64,000 nt of DNA. Origin: Galbibacter pacificus. GTDB lineage: Bacteria; Bacteroidota; Bacteroidia; Flavobacteriales; Flavobacteriaceae. How positions within the stretch are numbered: the first letter of the stretch is position 1; each line of letters begins with the position of its first letter. Under the pieces are notes generated by a model. It had not been told where the DNA came from, made no database searches, and saw nothing but the letters and a program-made list of their open reading frames with translations. Both the position numbers and the translations under genes were made by a program. Positions 54,190 to 63,936 of this stretch are shown here, piece after piece. The stretch lies in NCBI RefSeq assembly GCF_029603165.1, contig NZ_JAQSVC010000001.1, forward strand, positions 1,028,587 through 1,092,586, written 5' to 3'.

Positions 54190-56100
54190 ATGAGTAATTA
54201 CCACATCAAACACTTAGAAGAGTATTTTCAAGTTTACAGAAAGTCAGTTCGCGAACCCGAAAATTTTTGGGGAGAAGTAGCCGAGGAGCACTTTGTATGG
54301 CGAAAAAAATGGAAAAACGTATTAAGTTGGGACTTCACCAAGCCCGAGATAAAATGGTTCGAAGGAGCCAAGCTTAATATTACCGAGAATTGCATAGACA
54401 GGCATTTACGTACACGGGGCGATAAAACCGCTATTATATGGGAACCCAACGACCCCGGCGAAAAAGCTTTACATATTACATACAACAACTTGCATGAGCG
54501 CGTTTGTAAGTTTGCAAATGTGTTAAAATCCAAAGGAATAAAAAAAGGCGACCGCGTTTGTATCTACTTACCAATGATTCCTGAACTTGCAATTTCGGTA
54601 TTGGCATGTGCCCGTATAGGGGCCATACATTCGGTAGTATTTGCCGGGTTTTCATCCACCGCCTTGGCAACACGTATAAACGATGCCGATTGTAAAATGG
54701 TCATTACGGCCGATGGGTCATTTAGAGGGAGCAAGACCATAGACCTAAAAGGGATTGTAGACGAGGCACTGGAAAAGTGCAGCAGCATAACATCGGTTTT
54801 GGTAGCAAAGCGTATCAAAGCAGCTATTAATATGAAAGAAGGTCGGGACGAATGGTTACAACCATTGCTTGATAATGCAAGCCCGCAATGTGAACCCGAA
54901 ATAGTTGATGCCGAAGACCCCTTGTTTATACTGTATACATCCGGATCTACCGGGAAGCCCAAAGGAATGGTACATACTACCGGGGGGTATATGGTATATA
55001 CGGCCTATACCTTCAAAAATATTTTCCAATATAGGGAGAACGATGTATATTGGTGTACCGCCGATATAGGTTGGATAACCGGACATAGCTATATTGTTTA
55101 CGGTCCGCTAGCAAATGGGGCCACAACCGTAATGTTCGAAGGCGTACCTTCATATCCCGATTTTGGCCGTTTCTGGGAAATTGTAGACAAGCACAAGGTA
55201 AATCAGTTTTATACCGCACCAACAGCCATAAGGGCCCTAGCAAAAAAGAGCCTTGACTTTTTAACAACCTATAACCTGTCTTCCTTAAAAGTATTGGGCT
55301 CTGTTGGAGAACCTATAAACGAAGAAGCCTGGCACTGGTACAATGACAATGTGGGAAAAGGGAATTGCCCTATTGTAGATACCTGGTGGCAGACCGAAAC
55401 GGGCGGTATCATGATATCCCCAATACCATACGCAACGCCAACCATACCAACCTATGCTACATTGCCCTTGCCGGGAATACAACCCGCATTAATGGACGAA
55501 GAAGGCAACGAAGTAAAAGGCAACCTTGTAGATGGCCGTCTGTGCATTAAGTTTCCATGGCCGTCCATTGCCAGGACCATATGGGGAAACCACGAACGAT
55601 ATAAGGATACCTACTTTTCGGCATACAAAAACATGTATTTTACCGGAGATGGGGCCCTTCGCGATGCCGTTGGCTATTACAGGATTACCGGCCGCGTAGA
55701 CGACGTGGTAATAGTTTCGGGCCATAACCTTGGCACGGCTCCCATAGAAAGCGCTATTAACGAGCACCCTGCCGTAGCCGAATCGGCCATTGTTGGTTTT
55801 CCGCACGATGTAAAGGGAAATGCCCTGTACGGTTTTGTAACCCTCAAAGAAGTAGGCGAAACCCGCGACCGCGACAACGTAAGGAACGAAATCAACCAAC
55901 AAATAACCGAACACATAGGCCCAATTGCCAAACTGGATAAAATACAGTTCGTAAACGGATTGCCAAAAACAAGAAGTGGAAAGATAATGCGAAGGATATT
56001 GCGTAAAATTGCCTCCAACGATCTCTCCAATCTTGGCGATACAAGTACCTTGCTCAACCCCGATGTGGTAGAAGAGATAATAAATGGCAAACTGGATTAA
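54190..56100 (+). CDS. acs: Acetyl-CoA synthetase (acetate-CoA ligase)
   Basis: A protein of 636 aa that activates acetate with ATP and CoA via acetyl-AMP. Visible motifs are the P-loop LYTSGSTGKPKGMVH, the TWWQTETGG core, the hinge YRITGRVDDVVIVSGHN, and the C-terminal GKIMRRILRK with Lys598, the site acetylated in related enzymes. It shares no operon with the DUF294 and exonuclease genes 3-4 kb downstream on the other strand, but these are often neighbours of acs in other bacteria. No acetate permease gene is seen nearby. Confidence 0.96.
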   Translation: MSNYHIKHLEEYFQVYRKSVREPENFWGEVAEEHFVWRKKWKNVLSWDFTKPEIKWFEGAKLNITENCIDRHLRTRGDKTAIIWEPNDPGEKALHITYNNLHERVCKFANVLKSKGIKKGDRVCIYLPMIPELAISVLACARIGAIHSVVFAGFSSTALATRINDADCKMVITADGSFRGSKTIDLKGIVDEALEKCSSITSVLVAKRIKAAINMKEGRDEWLQPLLDNASPQCEPEIVDAEDPLFILYTSGSTGKPKGMVHTTGGYMVYTAYTFKNIFQYRENDVYWCTADIGWITGHSYIVYGPLANGATTVMFEGVPSYPDFGRFWEIVDKHKVNQFYTAPTAIRALAKKSLDFLTTYNLSSLKVLGSVGEPINEEAWHWYNDNVGKGNCPIVDTWWQTETGGIMISPIPYATPTIPTYATLPLPGIQPALMDEEGNEVKGNLVDGRLCIKFPWPSIARTIWGNHERYKDTYFSAYKNMYFTGDGALRDAVGYYRITGRVDDVVIVSGHNLGTAPIESAINEHPAVAESAIVGFPHDVKGNALYGFVTLKEVGETRDRDNVRNEINQQITEHIGPIAKLDKIQFVNGLPKTRSGKIMRRILRKIASNDLSNLGDTSTLLNPDVVEEIINGKLD

Positions 56101-56115
56101 AAACATAAAACTTTA

Positions 56116-56285
56116 TTAGTTAATGGTTAACTGTTATTAAGGAAAAGGGAAGAGTGAAAGGGGAAAGTGATTAGAGGGTTGGTTATTTGTTAATGGTTAA
56201 TTGTTGAACTTTGAACCTTTGCAACTCTAAAGCCTCAATTCTCAAAAACATAACAGCGTAACAATAAAAAACCAACAACCAACAA
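56116..56285. repeat. Word-like periodic intergenic repeat, copy 5
   Basis: Starts GTTAATGGTTAACTG, passes through GGAAAAGGG and GTTGGTTATTTGTTAATGG, and ends in AACTTTG, CTCAATT and AACATAACAGCG-type units. It fills nearly the whole 235-bp gap between acs and the DUF6503-like gene, so it lies in the direction of transcription between two co-oriented genes. Confidence 0.68.
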
Positions 56286-56335
56286 AATGTAATTTTACAA
56301 TCAGGGCTACGTCTAAGCATGAAAACTAATCCATC

Positions 56336-57088
56336 ATGCAAAAACATTACCTTGTTTTAATTACGTCAATATTGCTTTGTGCTTGCAACGGCAATACAGA
56401 AAAGGCTTCAGAAACAAATATGGATATATATCCACAAGATTTCACTGAAGTATTAAAGGCACATGGAGGTCTTGATAAGTGGAAAAAAGCAAAAACTCTT
56501 TCCTTTAAAAAAGATAAAGAAACCTATACCATAGACCTTAACAGTAGAAAAGCACTAATTAAAACTCCTAAATATTCATTGGGATATGATGGAAAAACCG
56601 CTTGGTTGAAAGAGAAAGATACTGCCGCATTTAAAGGGAACGTAGATTTTTACCACAACCTGTTTTTTTATTTCTTTGCCATGCCTTTTGTTTTGGCAGA
56701 TAGCGGAATAGTATACAGCGAAACGCAACCTATTACCGTGGAGGGAAAAACATATCCCGGTATTAAAATAGCGTACCAAGATGGGGTAGGGGCATCATCA
56801 AAAGATAACTATTACCTTTATTACAATGCCAAGACCCATAAAATGGAATGGCTTGCATATACCGTTACTTACTTCGACCAGAAAGAAAAAGGAAAAGAAC
56901 AGGCCAACATTATAAAGTATAGCGATTGGCAGGCTATTGGTGGGGTGAAGCTACCAAAAACCATTATTTGGTATGCAAAAGATTCTTTGGGAAATATTGT
57001 TGCGCCAAAAGACCCCAAGCCCGTTACTTTTTCAAAAGTTTCTTTAAGTGCAGTACCCGTAAACCCGTCTATTTTCAATAAAAAATAA
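56336..57088 (+). CDS. DUF6503-like lipoprotein
   Basis: A protein of 250 aa with a lipobox (LLCAC, Cys17) and a beta-rich body (VNFYHNLFFYFFAMPFVLAD, YNAKTHKMEWLAYTV). It resembles the flavobacterial DUF6503 proteins, which have an outer-membrane lipoprotein-carrier-like beta fold, but that match is by eye only. No enzymatic motif was found. Its only neighbours are acs upstream, separated by a repeat, and a convergent topoisomerase gene 37 bp away. Confidence 0.65.
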   Translation: MQKHYLVLITSILLCACNGNTEKASETNMDIYPQDFTEVLKAHGGLDKWKKAKTLSFKKDKETYTIDLNSRKALIKTPKYSLGYDGKTAWLKEKDTAAFKGNVDFYHNLFFYFFAMPFVLADSGIVYSETQPITVEGKTYPGIKIAYQDGVGASSKDNYYLYYNAKTHKMEWLAYTVTYFDQKEKGKEQANIIKYSDWQAIGGVKLPKTIIWYAKDSLGNIVAPKDPKPVTFSKVSLSAVPVNPSIFNKK

Positions 57089-57125
57089 ATAGATAAAACA
57101 CGAATTTAAAAGCTTTGGCAATTGG

Positions 57126-58205
57126 TTAAGGGTTGTCCAGGTCTATTTTGTAATCTTTAATAATGGTTAAAACGGCGCCCTCTTCTTTAGAAAAGTAAGG
57201 TTGTTCTTTCCTTCTGTTCAAACCTTCAAAATAAGAAGCTATTTCATTGGTTTTGTATTTTCTCACTATTTCGGGGTGTATATAATACTTTTTGCATACA
57301 TTTCTTGTATTACCCAATGCTTTGGCAGCAACATCGTAGGCTTGTAGAATGTTTGTTTTGTTCTTGGCTTCATCTTCTTCAATACCTGCCATATATAAAG
57401 ATTCAAAAAAGAGGGTAGTGGCTGCCCATGTTCTAAAATCCTTGGCAGAAAAGCGGTCGCCACTCAAGTCGTGTATATAGGCATTTACCATGCCCGAATC
57501 TATGGAGTGGTGCTGTTGGTCCGCATCATAATACTGAAAAAGTTCCCATCCGGGAATCTCCTTGCATTGAAGGATTAACCTTTGCAGGCGTTTGCTTTTA
57601 ATGGTTATACGGTGCTTTTTTCCTTTTTTCCCCACAAAATGGAACTTCATTTTATGGTCAACCGTTTTTAAATGCCGGGTCCGCATGGTAGACAGCCCGT
57701 ACGAATTGTTGCTCTTGGCATAATGGTCGCTACCGATCCTTATATGTGTTTCGTCCATAAGCCTTACAATTAGGGCAAGAACCTTTTTTTTAGGAAGTCC
57801 TTTTTGCTTTAAATCGTTGTCTACTTTTTCCCGAATTACGGGTAAGGCTTTTCCAAAGGCGTTCATTTTATAAAATTTGGTGCTATTCCTTATTTTATTC
57901 CATAATTCGTGGTATAAATATTGTTTTCGTTTTTTCTGGTCTTCACCAATAACCTGTAGGTGGGCATTGGCATTGGTTGCAATTTTTACGTTTTCCCAAG
58001 CAGGAGGAATTACTAATTTTTTTATGCGCTCCAGTGTTTTTTTATGAGTGAGTTTTTTGTTTCCCTTTTTATAGATAAATCCTTTTCCTTGTTTTTTCCG
58101 GATAATGGATAGCTGATCTTCATATACATAAACAAGGTCACAGAAATTGGCTACTTTTTCCGGGTCGTTTAAAATTTTGTCCAGTTCTTTAGAAGAGATG
58201 CCCAT
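57126..58205 (-). CDS. DNA topoisomerase IB
   Basis: A protein of 359 aa of the poxvirus-like bacterial type IB group, which relaxes supercoils through a 3'-phosphotyrosine link. The active site appears complete: Arg156 (HIRIGSDHY), Arg258 (DFRTWAATT) and the catalytic Tyr in RNVCKKYYIHP (Tyr308, or the adjacent Tyr307). The Lys of the hairpin may be Lys172-180. The gene follows the exonuclease gene by 6 bp and is therefore the last gene of a DUF294-exonuclease-topoisomerase operon. Confidence 0.9.
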   Translation of the reverse strand: MGISSKELDKILNDPEKVANFCDLVYVYEDQLSIIRKKQGKGFIYKKGNKKLTHKKTLERIKKLVIPPAWENVKIATNANAHLQVIGEDQKKRKQYLYHELWNKIRNSTKFYKMNAFGKALPVIREKVDNDLKQKGLPKKKVLALIVRLMDETHIRIGSDHYAKSNNSYGLSTMRTRHLKTVDHKMKFHFVGKKGKKHRITIKSKRLQRLILQCKEIPGWELFQYYDADQQHHSIDSGMVNAYIHDLSGDRFSAKDFRTWAATTLFFESLYMAGIEEDEAKNKTNILQAYDVAAKALGNTRNVCKKYYIHPEIVRKYKTNEIASYFEGLNRRKEQPYFSKEEGAVLTIIKDYKIDLDNP

Positions 58206-58211
58206 TTTACA

Positions 58212-58874
58212 TTAATTTACTTGAAGAAGGTGTTTTAACTTTCCCTTATCCTTTTTGTTCAGCTTGGCTACAATCTTTAAAAAGGCAATGGCGGTAATCA
58301 TGGCGTCGCCAGCGGCAGTGTGCCTGTCCTTTACGGAAATATTGAGGTTTTCGGCAACTTCGTCAAGGCTGTAATGCTTGTTTTGGTCTATTAAGTTGGA
58401 GTTAATCCGCGTGGCCCTGTAAAGTACCATGGTATCGAGTACTTTGTTTTTTAACTTGGGCAGGCCCAACCGTTTTAGGGCATGGTTTATCATTGCGATG
58501 TCGAATTGTGCATGGTGGGCAACAAGCACGGCATTTTCAATATAATTTAAAAAAGTTACAAGCGCTTCCCTTTCCGTAAGGGTATTCAGATCTTCGTTTT
58601 TTATAATACCGTGGATTTTCACCGTATCGGGGTTAAAAGTTTCCTGATCTATATATAGCTCTAATGTCCGGGAAATTTCAATATTATTATGTTCAAGGTT
58701 AACCGCACCAATGCAAAGGATGCGGTCTTTTTTTAAATCAAAACCCGTGGTTTCGGTGTCCAGAACTACAAAACGGACGTCTTGTATAAGTTCTGGGAGC
58801 TTATGCTGAAATTTACGTTCGTAATCTTTCCAGAAATCGGGGTGATTTTTATTCTTCTTAAAAAAGGAAATCAT
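58212..58874 (-). CDS. DnaQ-like 3'-5' exonuclease
   Basis: A protein of 220 aa. The DEDDh exonuclease motifs are VLDTETTGF with Asp39 and Glu41, AHHAQFDIAMIN, and the late HTAAGDAMITA with His and Asp. Its start codon overlaps the DUF294 stop by 4 nt (ATGA), so the two are translated together. This exonuclease and DUF294 pair often travels with acetate permease and acs elsewhere, where its role is unknown. It might alternatively be a repair nuclease. Confidence 0.88.
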   Translation of the reverse strand: MISFFKKNKNHPDFWKDYERKFQHKLPELIQDVRFVVLDTETTGFDLKKDRILCIGAVNLEHNNIEISRTLELYIDQETFNPDTVKIHGIIKNEDLNTLTEREALVTFLNYIENAVLVAHHAQFDIAMINHALKRLGLPKLKNKVLDTMVLYRATRINSNLIDQNKHYSLDEVAENLNISVKDRHTAAGDAMITAIAFLKIVAKLNKKDKGKLKHLLQVN

Positions 58875-60790
58875 AAAAATGCGGTTATTTTAAATCGTAA
58901 CTTAATAAGCTCCTGGACATCGTTAATGGTTTTAAAACAACGTTTAAGCTTTATCTTTTCTTCTTTAGAAAGGGTGTCGAGTTCTATAAAACGTCCGGTA
59001 TCATTATGTAAGAGCCCTTGTTTTGTTCTAAATTTTAAAAGCGCCTTTGCGGTATAAGAACAAGATAGGTACAGTTCGCGGTTCTGTGGTTCCAGCTCTG
59101 CCAGTTTCTCAAAGCGTTCTGCAGTATTGTTGATGTTTTTTATTTTATGCTGAAGGATTAACACCCTTCCGGCATCGGTAATTGGCATAATGGCTCTTTT
59201 TTTTAAATCGAAAAAATCTTTGTACTCTCCATTTGTTTCCACTAAAAATTGTCTGAAAAATCCCAACGGCGATGCACTTCTTATGGAGCTCGATGCCAAT
59301 GCCGTTAAGAACAGTTGATTGTTCTCGCTCAGTTTAAAAATATGATCAGATATTTGGTTGGTAAGCCAAACGTCACCATAAGAAATATCATAATCAAAGA
59401 AAATGGAGCACAATAAAATTTCATCATTCCCCGGGCTGGTCATCCATTCGGTAAACTGTTTTTTCCATTCCTGAAGGGACAATGTATAATTCGGGTTCCG
59501 TGCCATCATATCGGCGGGACAATAATCGAAACCAATATTGTTCAAGCCCTTATTGACCAATTTGGCCAATTCCAAAAAATATGCTTTTGTAGCTTCCAGT
59601 TTGTTTTCGGGAACATCTTCAAAAACAATGGCATTGTCTTGGTCGGTATGCAAGAGTTGTTCTTTTCGTCCTTGGCTGCCCAGCGACATCCATGCAAATT
59701 TGACCGGTGGTGGGGTTTTTATTTTTTCAAGGCTTCTTTCAATAACACGTTTAATGGTGGCATCGTTTAGTTCGAACATAATTTTGGAAACATGCGTCAT
59801 GGGTATGTTCTGTTGAAGGTATCCGTTTAGTAAATGCATGATCCTTTCGTGTATGGCCTTAAGTACTTTAGACTTATTGGCCCTTTCTATGGCTTTAATC
59901 AATACCGCGGGATTGTTTCCCTGACTTACAATAATATCGTGTTCAGATACAATACCGAGTACTTTGGTATTTGGGGTGCCGTCTTTTGTTATGCATAGAT
60001 GACTTATTTTATGTTTCATCATTGCTACTTGTGCCTGTGCAATGGTCAACCCTTTTGCATAACAGATAACCGGGGCCGACATAATTTTTTCAACGGCAAT
60101 GTCAATGGGGTAGATACCAACGGCAATGGTATTTCTAATATCCTTATCGGTTACAATGCCGAGGGGGATTTCGTTTTCGACCACAAGAACAGAACCTACG
60201 TTTTTGGCCGACATTAATTTGGCAACCGTAGAAACAGCGGTATTTTTTGTGCACGAAATAATGTTTTTTACGTATTGTACGGGTTGTAGTTCAAAGAGTT
60301 CCGGGGCGCTGTCTTCCTGAATTTCGTTTTCGGTATAAAGTTTTCCACGATGCTCACGCGAATAAGGGTTTCGTGTATTAGAAGCAAAGCTTTCAATTAA
60401 AAATTGACCAACCCTGTAATTTCTTTTAATAAGTGGCTGGAATATTTCAATGGGAATGGCATAGAGTATGGATTCTTCTTCTGCATTGGCGCTTATCATG
60501 TAATTTTCCTTAGCAAACAATGGGCGTAGGCCAAAAATATCCCCTTCATCGCATTTGTCGAGGGTATCGGTTTGCCCATTTTCTTTTCTCTGGATTGCAA
60601 CAGCGCCTTTCTGAACTACATAAAATTGAGAATGGCCTTCGTCTCCTTGATTAAATATGGTATCTCCTTTTTGGACATATACTACTTTTACTTCCCGGGA
60701 TATATCTAATAACTGATGCGGCTTTAACAAATCGAAAGGGGGAAAGCGCTTTAAAAAATCGGCAATACGTTCTGCAATGGTATTTTTCAT
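58871..60790 (-). CDS. DUF294 nucleotidyltransferase-like protein with cNMP and CBS domains
   Basis: A protein of 639 aa from the ATG at 60788-60790. Domains in order: a cyclic-nucleotide-binding domain (about 15-130, GDTIFNQGDEGHSQFYVVQKG), a CBS pair (about 165-290, GSVLVVENEIPLGIVTDKDI and VLGIVSEHDIIVSQG), a GlnD-like nucleotidyltransferase core (about 340-480, SLGSQGRKEQLLHTDQDN) and a DUF294 C-terminal helical domain. It likely senses adenine nucleotides and modifies a partner, though its target is unknown. A longer frame begins within the upstream terminator, so it was rejected. It is coupled to the exonuclease gene. Confidence 0.88.
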   Translation of the reverse strand: MKNTIAERIADFLKRFPPFDLLKPHQLLDISREVKVVYVQKGDTIFNQGDEGHSQFYVVQKGAVAIQRKENGQTDTLDKCDEGDIFGLRPLFAKENYMISANAEEESILYAIPIEIFQPLIKRNYRVGQFLIESFASNTRNPYSREHRGKLYTENEIQEDSAPELFELQPVQYVKNIISCTKNTAVSTVAKLMSAKNVGSVLVVENEIPLGIVTDKDIRNTIAVGIYPIDIAVEKIMSAPVICYAKGLTIAQAQVAMMKHKISHLCITKDGTPNTKVLGIVSEHDIIVSQGNNPAVLIKAIERANKSKVLKAIHERIMHLLNGYLQQNIPMTHVSKIMFELNDATIKRVIERSLEKIKTPPPVKFAWMSLGSQGRKEQLLHTDQDNAIVFEDVPENKLEATKAYFLELAKLVNKGLNNIGFDYCPADMMARNPNYTLSLQEWKKQFTEWMTSPGNDEILLCSIFFDYDISYGDVWLTNQISDHIFKLSENNQLFLTALASSSIRSASPLGFFRQFLVETNGEYKDFFDLKKRAIMPITDAGRVLILQHKIKNINNTAERFEKLAELEPQNRELYLSCSYTAKALLKFRTKQGLLHNDTGRFIELDTLSKEEKIKLKRCFKTINDVQELIKLRFKITAFL

Positions 60791-60822
60791 TTTGAAATAT
60801 ATTCTTACAGCTAATTTAAACA

Positions 60823-60849
60823 AAAGCCCCTGATTTTTTCAGGGGCTTT
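60823..60849 (-). terminator. Terminator of the Nudix gene
   Basis: A perfect 11-bp inverted repeat (AAAGCCCCTGA, loop of 5, TCAGGGGCTTT) with a T-rich tail on the minus strand. It lies 6 bp after the Nudix stop and before the DUF294 start. Confidence 0.78.
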
Positions 60850-60854
60850 GTCTT

Positions 60855-61406
60855 TTATATAAGTTTTTTTCTGACGGAAGAAAATACCAAGTCTAAATAA
60901 TCCGGCAGATGCGGCACATAATCTTTTAGGAGCGTGGGTTCTTTTAAAGCACCCAAATAAACATCGATATTAATAAGTTTTATATCGGCTACCTCGCTTT
61001 CCTGAATTTTAAGCTTGCTTTCGGGAACGGTAAGTTCAATAAGGTAAATATGATGAAATTCGCAATCGATAATATCTTTATTGTGCACCACCGCCGATCG
61101 GTAAACGCCAATCTTCTCCAAGTCGTTAGCGGTTACTTTTAAACCTATTTCCTCCTCGATTTCCCTTATGGCCGATTTGGCTGGTGCTTCGCCGGCTCCA
61201 ATATGCCCCGCTACAGAAACGTCCCATTTGTTTGGGTATGTTTTTTTACTGGCAACACGTTGTTGAATTAAAACTTCTCCTTTTTTTGTGTACAACCATG
61301 CATGGATAGTAGGGTGGAAAAGCCCCTTTTTATGGGCTTCCGATTTTAACATTACTTTTCCGGTACTGTTTCCTTTGCTGTCCAATATGTCTACCAGTTC
61401 GTCCAA
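60855..61406 (-). CDS. Nudix hydrolase (IPP isomerase-like)
   Basis: A protein of 183 aa. The Nudix box is complete: Gly67, Glu73, Arg81-Glu82, Glu84-Glu86 and Gly88 (REIEEEIGL). It starts MDELVDILDSKGNSTGKV, similar to type-1 isopentenyl-diphosphate isomerase-like Nudix proteins such as YfcD. The actual substrate is uncertain. It is 21 bp downstream of the M42 peptidase gene in the same direction, so the pair is probably one transcript. Confidence 0.88.
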   Translation of the reverse strand: MDELVDILDSKGNSTGKVMLKSEAHKKGLFHPTIHAWLYTKKGEVLIQQRVASKKTYPNKWDVSVAGHIGAGEAPAKSAIREIEEEIGLKVTANDLEKIGVYRSAVVHNKDIIDCEFHHIYLIELTVPESKLKIQESEVADIKLINIDVYLGALKEPTLLKDYVPHLPDYLDLVFSSVRKKLI

Positions 61407-61427
61407 GAGGGTATATTGTTTTAAAAT

Positions 61428-62516
61428 TTAGTCAAAATAACTAAAAGTTTCTTCTGGTTTTATTTTCAACAATGTTTCATAAATTAATTTGATAACATTT
61501 TCAACATCGTCTTTGTGCACGGTTTCAACCGTAGTGTGCATATAACGCAACGGAAGCGATATCAAAGCCGAGGCAACACCGCCATTGCTGTAGGCAAAGG
61601 CATCGGTGTCGGTACCCGTAAACCTCGATGCTGCCATGCGCTGAAAAGGTATTTTCTTTTCTTCGGCAGTTTCAATTATCAGTTCGCGTAGCTTGTTTTG
61701 TACAGCTGGCGCATAAGAAATAACCGGGCCTTTGCCAATTTCGGTATGCCCTTGTTTTTTCTTTTCTATCATAGGTGTCGTGGTATCGTGGCAAACATCG
61801 GTAACAATGGCAACGTTTGGCTTAATGGTTTGTGTTATCATTTCAGCCCCGCGCAAGCCTATTTCTTCCTGAACGGAATTGGTAATATATAAGCCAAAAG
61901 GAAGTTCTTGCTTGTTTTCGTGCAATAACCTGGCAACTTCGGCAATCATAAAACCACCTGCCCGGTTGTCAATGGCACGGCAAACAAACTTGTCTTTGTT
62001 CAAAACAAAAAACTCGTCTGGATAGGTAATAACACATCCTACATGAACTCCCATTTTTTCAACTTCTTCCTTGTCTTTTGCCCCAATATCAATAAAAATA
62101 TTGTCCAGCTTAGGGCTTTCTTCCTTATCGTTGCTCCGTGTATGGATTGCGGGCCAGCCAAACACACCTTTTACAATACCCTTTTTTGTGTGGATGTTAA
62201 CCACTTTTGAAGGCGCTATCTGGTGGTCGCTCCCGCCATTCCTAATTACATATATAAGTCCGTTATCGGTTATATAGTTTACATACCATGAAATTTCATC
62301 AGAATGGCCTTCAATTACAACCTTATATTTGGCATCGGGGTTAATAACCCCAACGGCAGTGCCATAGGTGTCGGTTATAAAAGTATCTACATACGGTTTT
62401 AGATAATCCATCCATATTTTTTGGCCCTCCCATTCATACCCGGTCGGGGAGGCATTGTTTAAATATTTTTCTAGGAATTGAATAGATTTGTCGTTTATTA
62501 TATTCTTTTTCGCCAT
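61428..62516 (-). CDS. M42 family metallopeptidase
   Basis: A protein of 362 aa of the glutamyl-aminopeptidase/endoglucanase (M42) family, which forms tetrahedral complexes trimming short peptides in the cytoplasm. Metal-binding segments are EGHSDEISW, CRAIDNRAGG and SVQEEIGLRGA, with a late FTGTDTDAFAYSNGG. Length is normal. It has the Nudix gene 21 bp downstream and no exact promoter box in the 221-bp gap upstream to the divergent DUF4294 gene. Confidence 0.9.
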   Translation of the reverse strand: MAKKNIINDKSIQFLEKYLNNASPTGYEWEGQKIWMDYLKPYVDTFITDTYGTAVGVINPDAKYKVVIEGHSDEISWYVNYITDNGLIYVIRNGGSDHQIAPSKVVNIHTKKGIVKGVFGWPAIHTRSNDKEESPKLDNIFIDIGAKDKEEVEKMGVHVGCVITYPDEFFVLNKDKFVCRAIDNRAGGFMIAEVARLLHENKQELPFGLYITNSVQEEIGLRGAEMITQTIKPNVAIVTDVCHDTTTPMIEKKKQGHTEIGKGPVISYAPAVQNKLRELIIETAEEKKIPFQRMAASRFTGTDTDAFAYSNGGVASALISLPLRYMHTTVETVHKDDVENVIKLIYETLLKIKPEETFSYFD

Positions 62517-62737
62517 ATGTCATATATATTTTAGTCCACGAAAATACTAATATTCATATAGATTTAATGAACACGGATAATTTTTTTATATGAAACTGAA
62601 AAATGTTTTTTATGCTAAATGAAGATTTTTTCGTTAAAGAATAGTACCGTAAATCAAAAAAGACTAAAATTTGGGATAAATGATGATTTTTAGCCAACCC
62701 GCATGAACGTCAATCCGGCTAGTTGAAAAAAGTTTAA

Positions 62738-63520
62738 ATGCGTTCCATATGTATGCACAAGTTATTTGCTATTTTTGAATGCTATAAATACACAATTTTG
62801 TTTAAAAGCTTTTTATTAATACTATGTATCTTTCATTTTGCTATTGGTTGGTCTCAGGTTGTCCAAAAGGACACGCTTTCCAATTCGCCGGCAGACTCTA
62901 CGGAAGTGGAATACTATTTCTTTGAAGGAGATTCAGTTCCCAAAAAAACCATTGAACTCGATCCTGTATATCTTTTTCAAAATTTAAAGTTTGCCTCCTA
63001 TAAAGACAAAGTACGTTATTACATACTAAAGCGAAAAACCATAAAAGTATATCCATATGCCAAGCTGGCCGCCGAAAGACTAACAGAACTAACCGAAAGG
63101 TTGGACAGGGTTAAGTCAAAATCCAAAAGAAGGCAGTACACAAAAATCATACAGCGTTATATCGAGGACGAATTTTCGGCCGAACTAAAAAAGCTCACCC
63201 GAACCGAAGGGCAGATATTGGTAAAGTTGATACACAGGCAAACTGGCATAACAACTTTCAATCTGGTCAAAGAGCTCCGGAGCGGATGGAGGGCCTTTTG
63301 GTACAACACGACCGCCAAAATGTTTGATATCGATTTAAAAAGGGAGTATCATCCCGAATCTGTCCACGAAGATTATTTAATTGAAGACATCCTGCAAAGG
63401 GCCTTTGCCGGTGGTAAACTAGAAAGACAGGAAACCGCGCTCAATTTCGATTACGACGAGCTCTCCAATCAGTGGCGGGACCAAAATAAAAATATCTCCT
63501 TCGAAGACAAAAAAGATTAA
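62738..63520 (+). CDS. DUF4294 domain protein, exported
   Basis: A protein of 260 aa with an N-terminal signal (FLLILCIFHFAIGWSQ). The DUF4294 domain covers about 85-260 and contains VRYYILKRKTIKVYPYAKLAAERL, then TRTEGQILVKLIHRQTGIT. Function is unknown to me. The ATG is at 62738; a second in-frame ATG (Met6) could also serve. It is the last gene before the putative rRNA operon leader. Confidence 0.8.
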   Translation: MRSICMHKLFAIFECYKYTILFKSFLLILCIFHFAIGWSQVVQKDTLSNSPADSTEVEYYFFEGDSVPKKTIELDPVYLFQNLKFASYKDKVRYYILKRKTIKVYPYAKLAAERLTELTERLDRVKSKSKRRQYTKIIQRYIEDEFSAELKKLTRTEGQILVKLIHRQTGITTFNLVKELRSGWRAFWYNTTAKMFDIDLKREYHPESVHEDYLIEDILQRAFAGGKLERQETALNFDYDELSNQWRDQNKNISFEDKKD

Positions 63521-63753
63521 CTTACTGATTTACAATTTTATAGTTGTGGGATTAATTATTTTTGTTTAAATTAGCTACCCTTTTCTTTGAAATTCACCTA
63601 AAAGTCCACTTTTGTTTTGGATGAATTTTAAACTTTACAGTTGTTTTTTTAAGACTGAAGATGTAATTATATATAATAATGAAATTTTTTTTTATTTAAC
63701 ATGATTGATAATCAGCGTGTAATAAAAAAATGTTTATTAAAGTTGAAAAAACA
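63521..63753. other. Intergenic sequence before the rRNA promoters
   Basis: AT-rich with no gene. I see no clear terminator for the DUF4294 gene. Confidence 0.5.
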
Positions 63754-63786
63754 TTTGGAAAGGAAGAGAAATAGTTTCTATATTTG
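63754..63786 (+). promoter_or_regulatory. rRNA operon promoter P1 (putative)
   Basis: TTTG at 63754-63757 and TATATTTG at 63779-63786, spaced 21 bp, matching the Bacteroidota -33/-7 consensus. It is followed by GCACCCGCTTTGA, the leader start also seen after P2. A GGACGGCC/GGCTGTCC hairpin follows at 63800-63818. Confidence 0.7.
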
Positions 63787-63905
63787 CACCCGCTTTGAGG
63801 GACGGCCGTTGGCTGTCCGGGACAGGCGGAAGTTCATTTGTTATTGGTGCTCCGGGGGGTTTTAAGGGAAAGCGGAAAGTTTTTCAAAAAAAAGATCCGG
63901 AAAAG

Positions 63906-63936
63906 TTTGCGGGTAACAAAAAACGCATTACTTTTG
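63906..63936 (+). promoter_or_regulatory. rRNA operon promoter P2 (putative)
   Basis: TTTG at 63906-63909 and TACTTTTG at 63929-63936 with 19 bp between. It is followed by the same GCACCCGCTTTGA as P1, then a small TTGAAAA/TTTTCAA hairpin and, at the window end, GTTCATTGATATA. Confidence 0.7.

Noticed and set aside
55489..56106. 205-aa open frame on the minus strand inside acs
   Set aside because: Antisense shadow of a well-supported gene; no promoter, no family resemblance.
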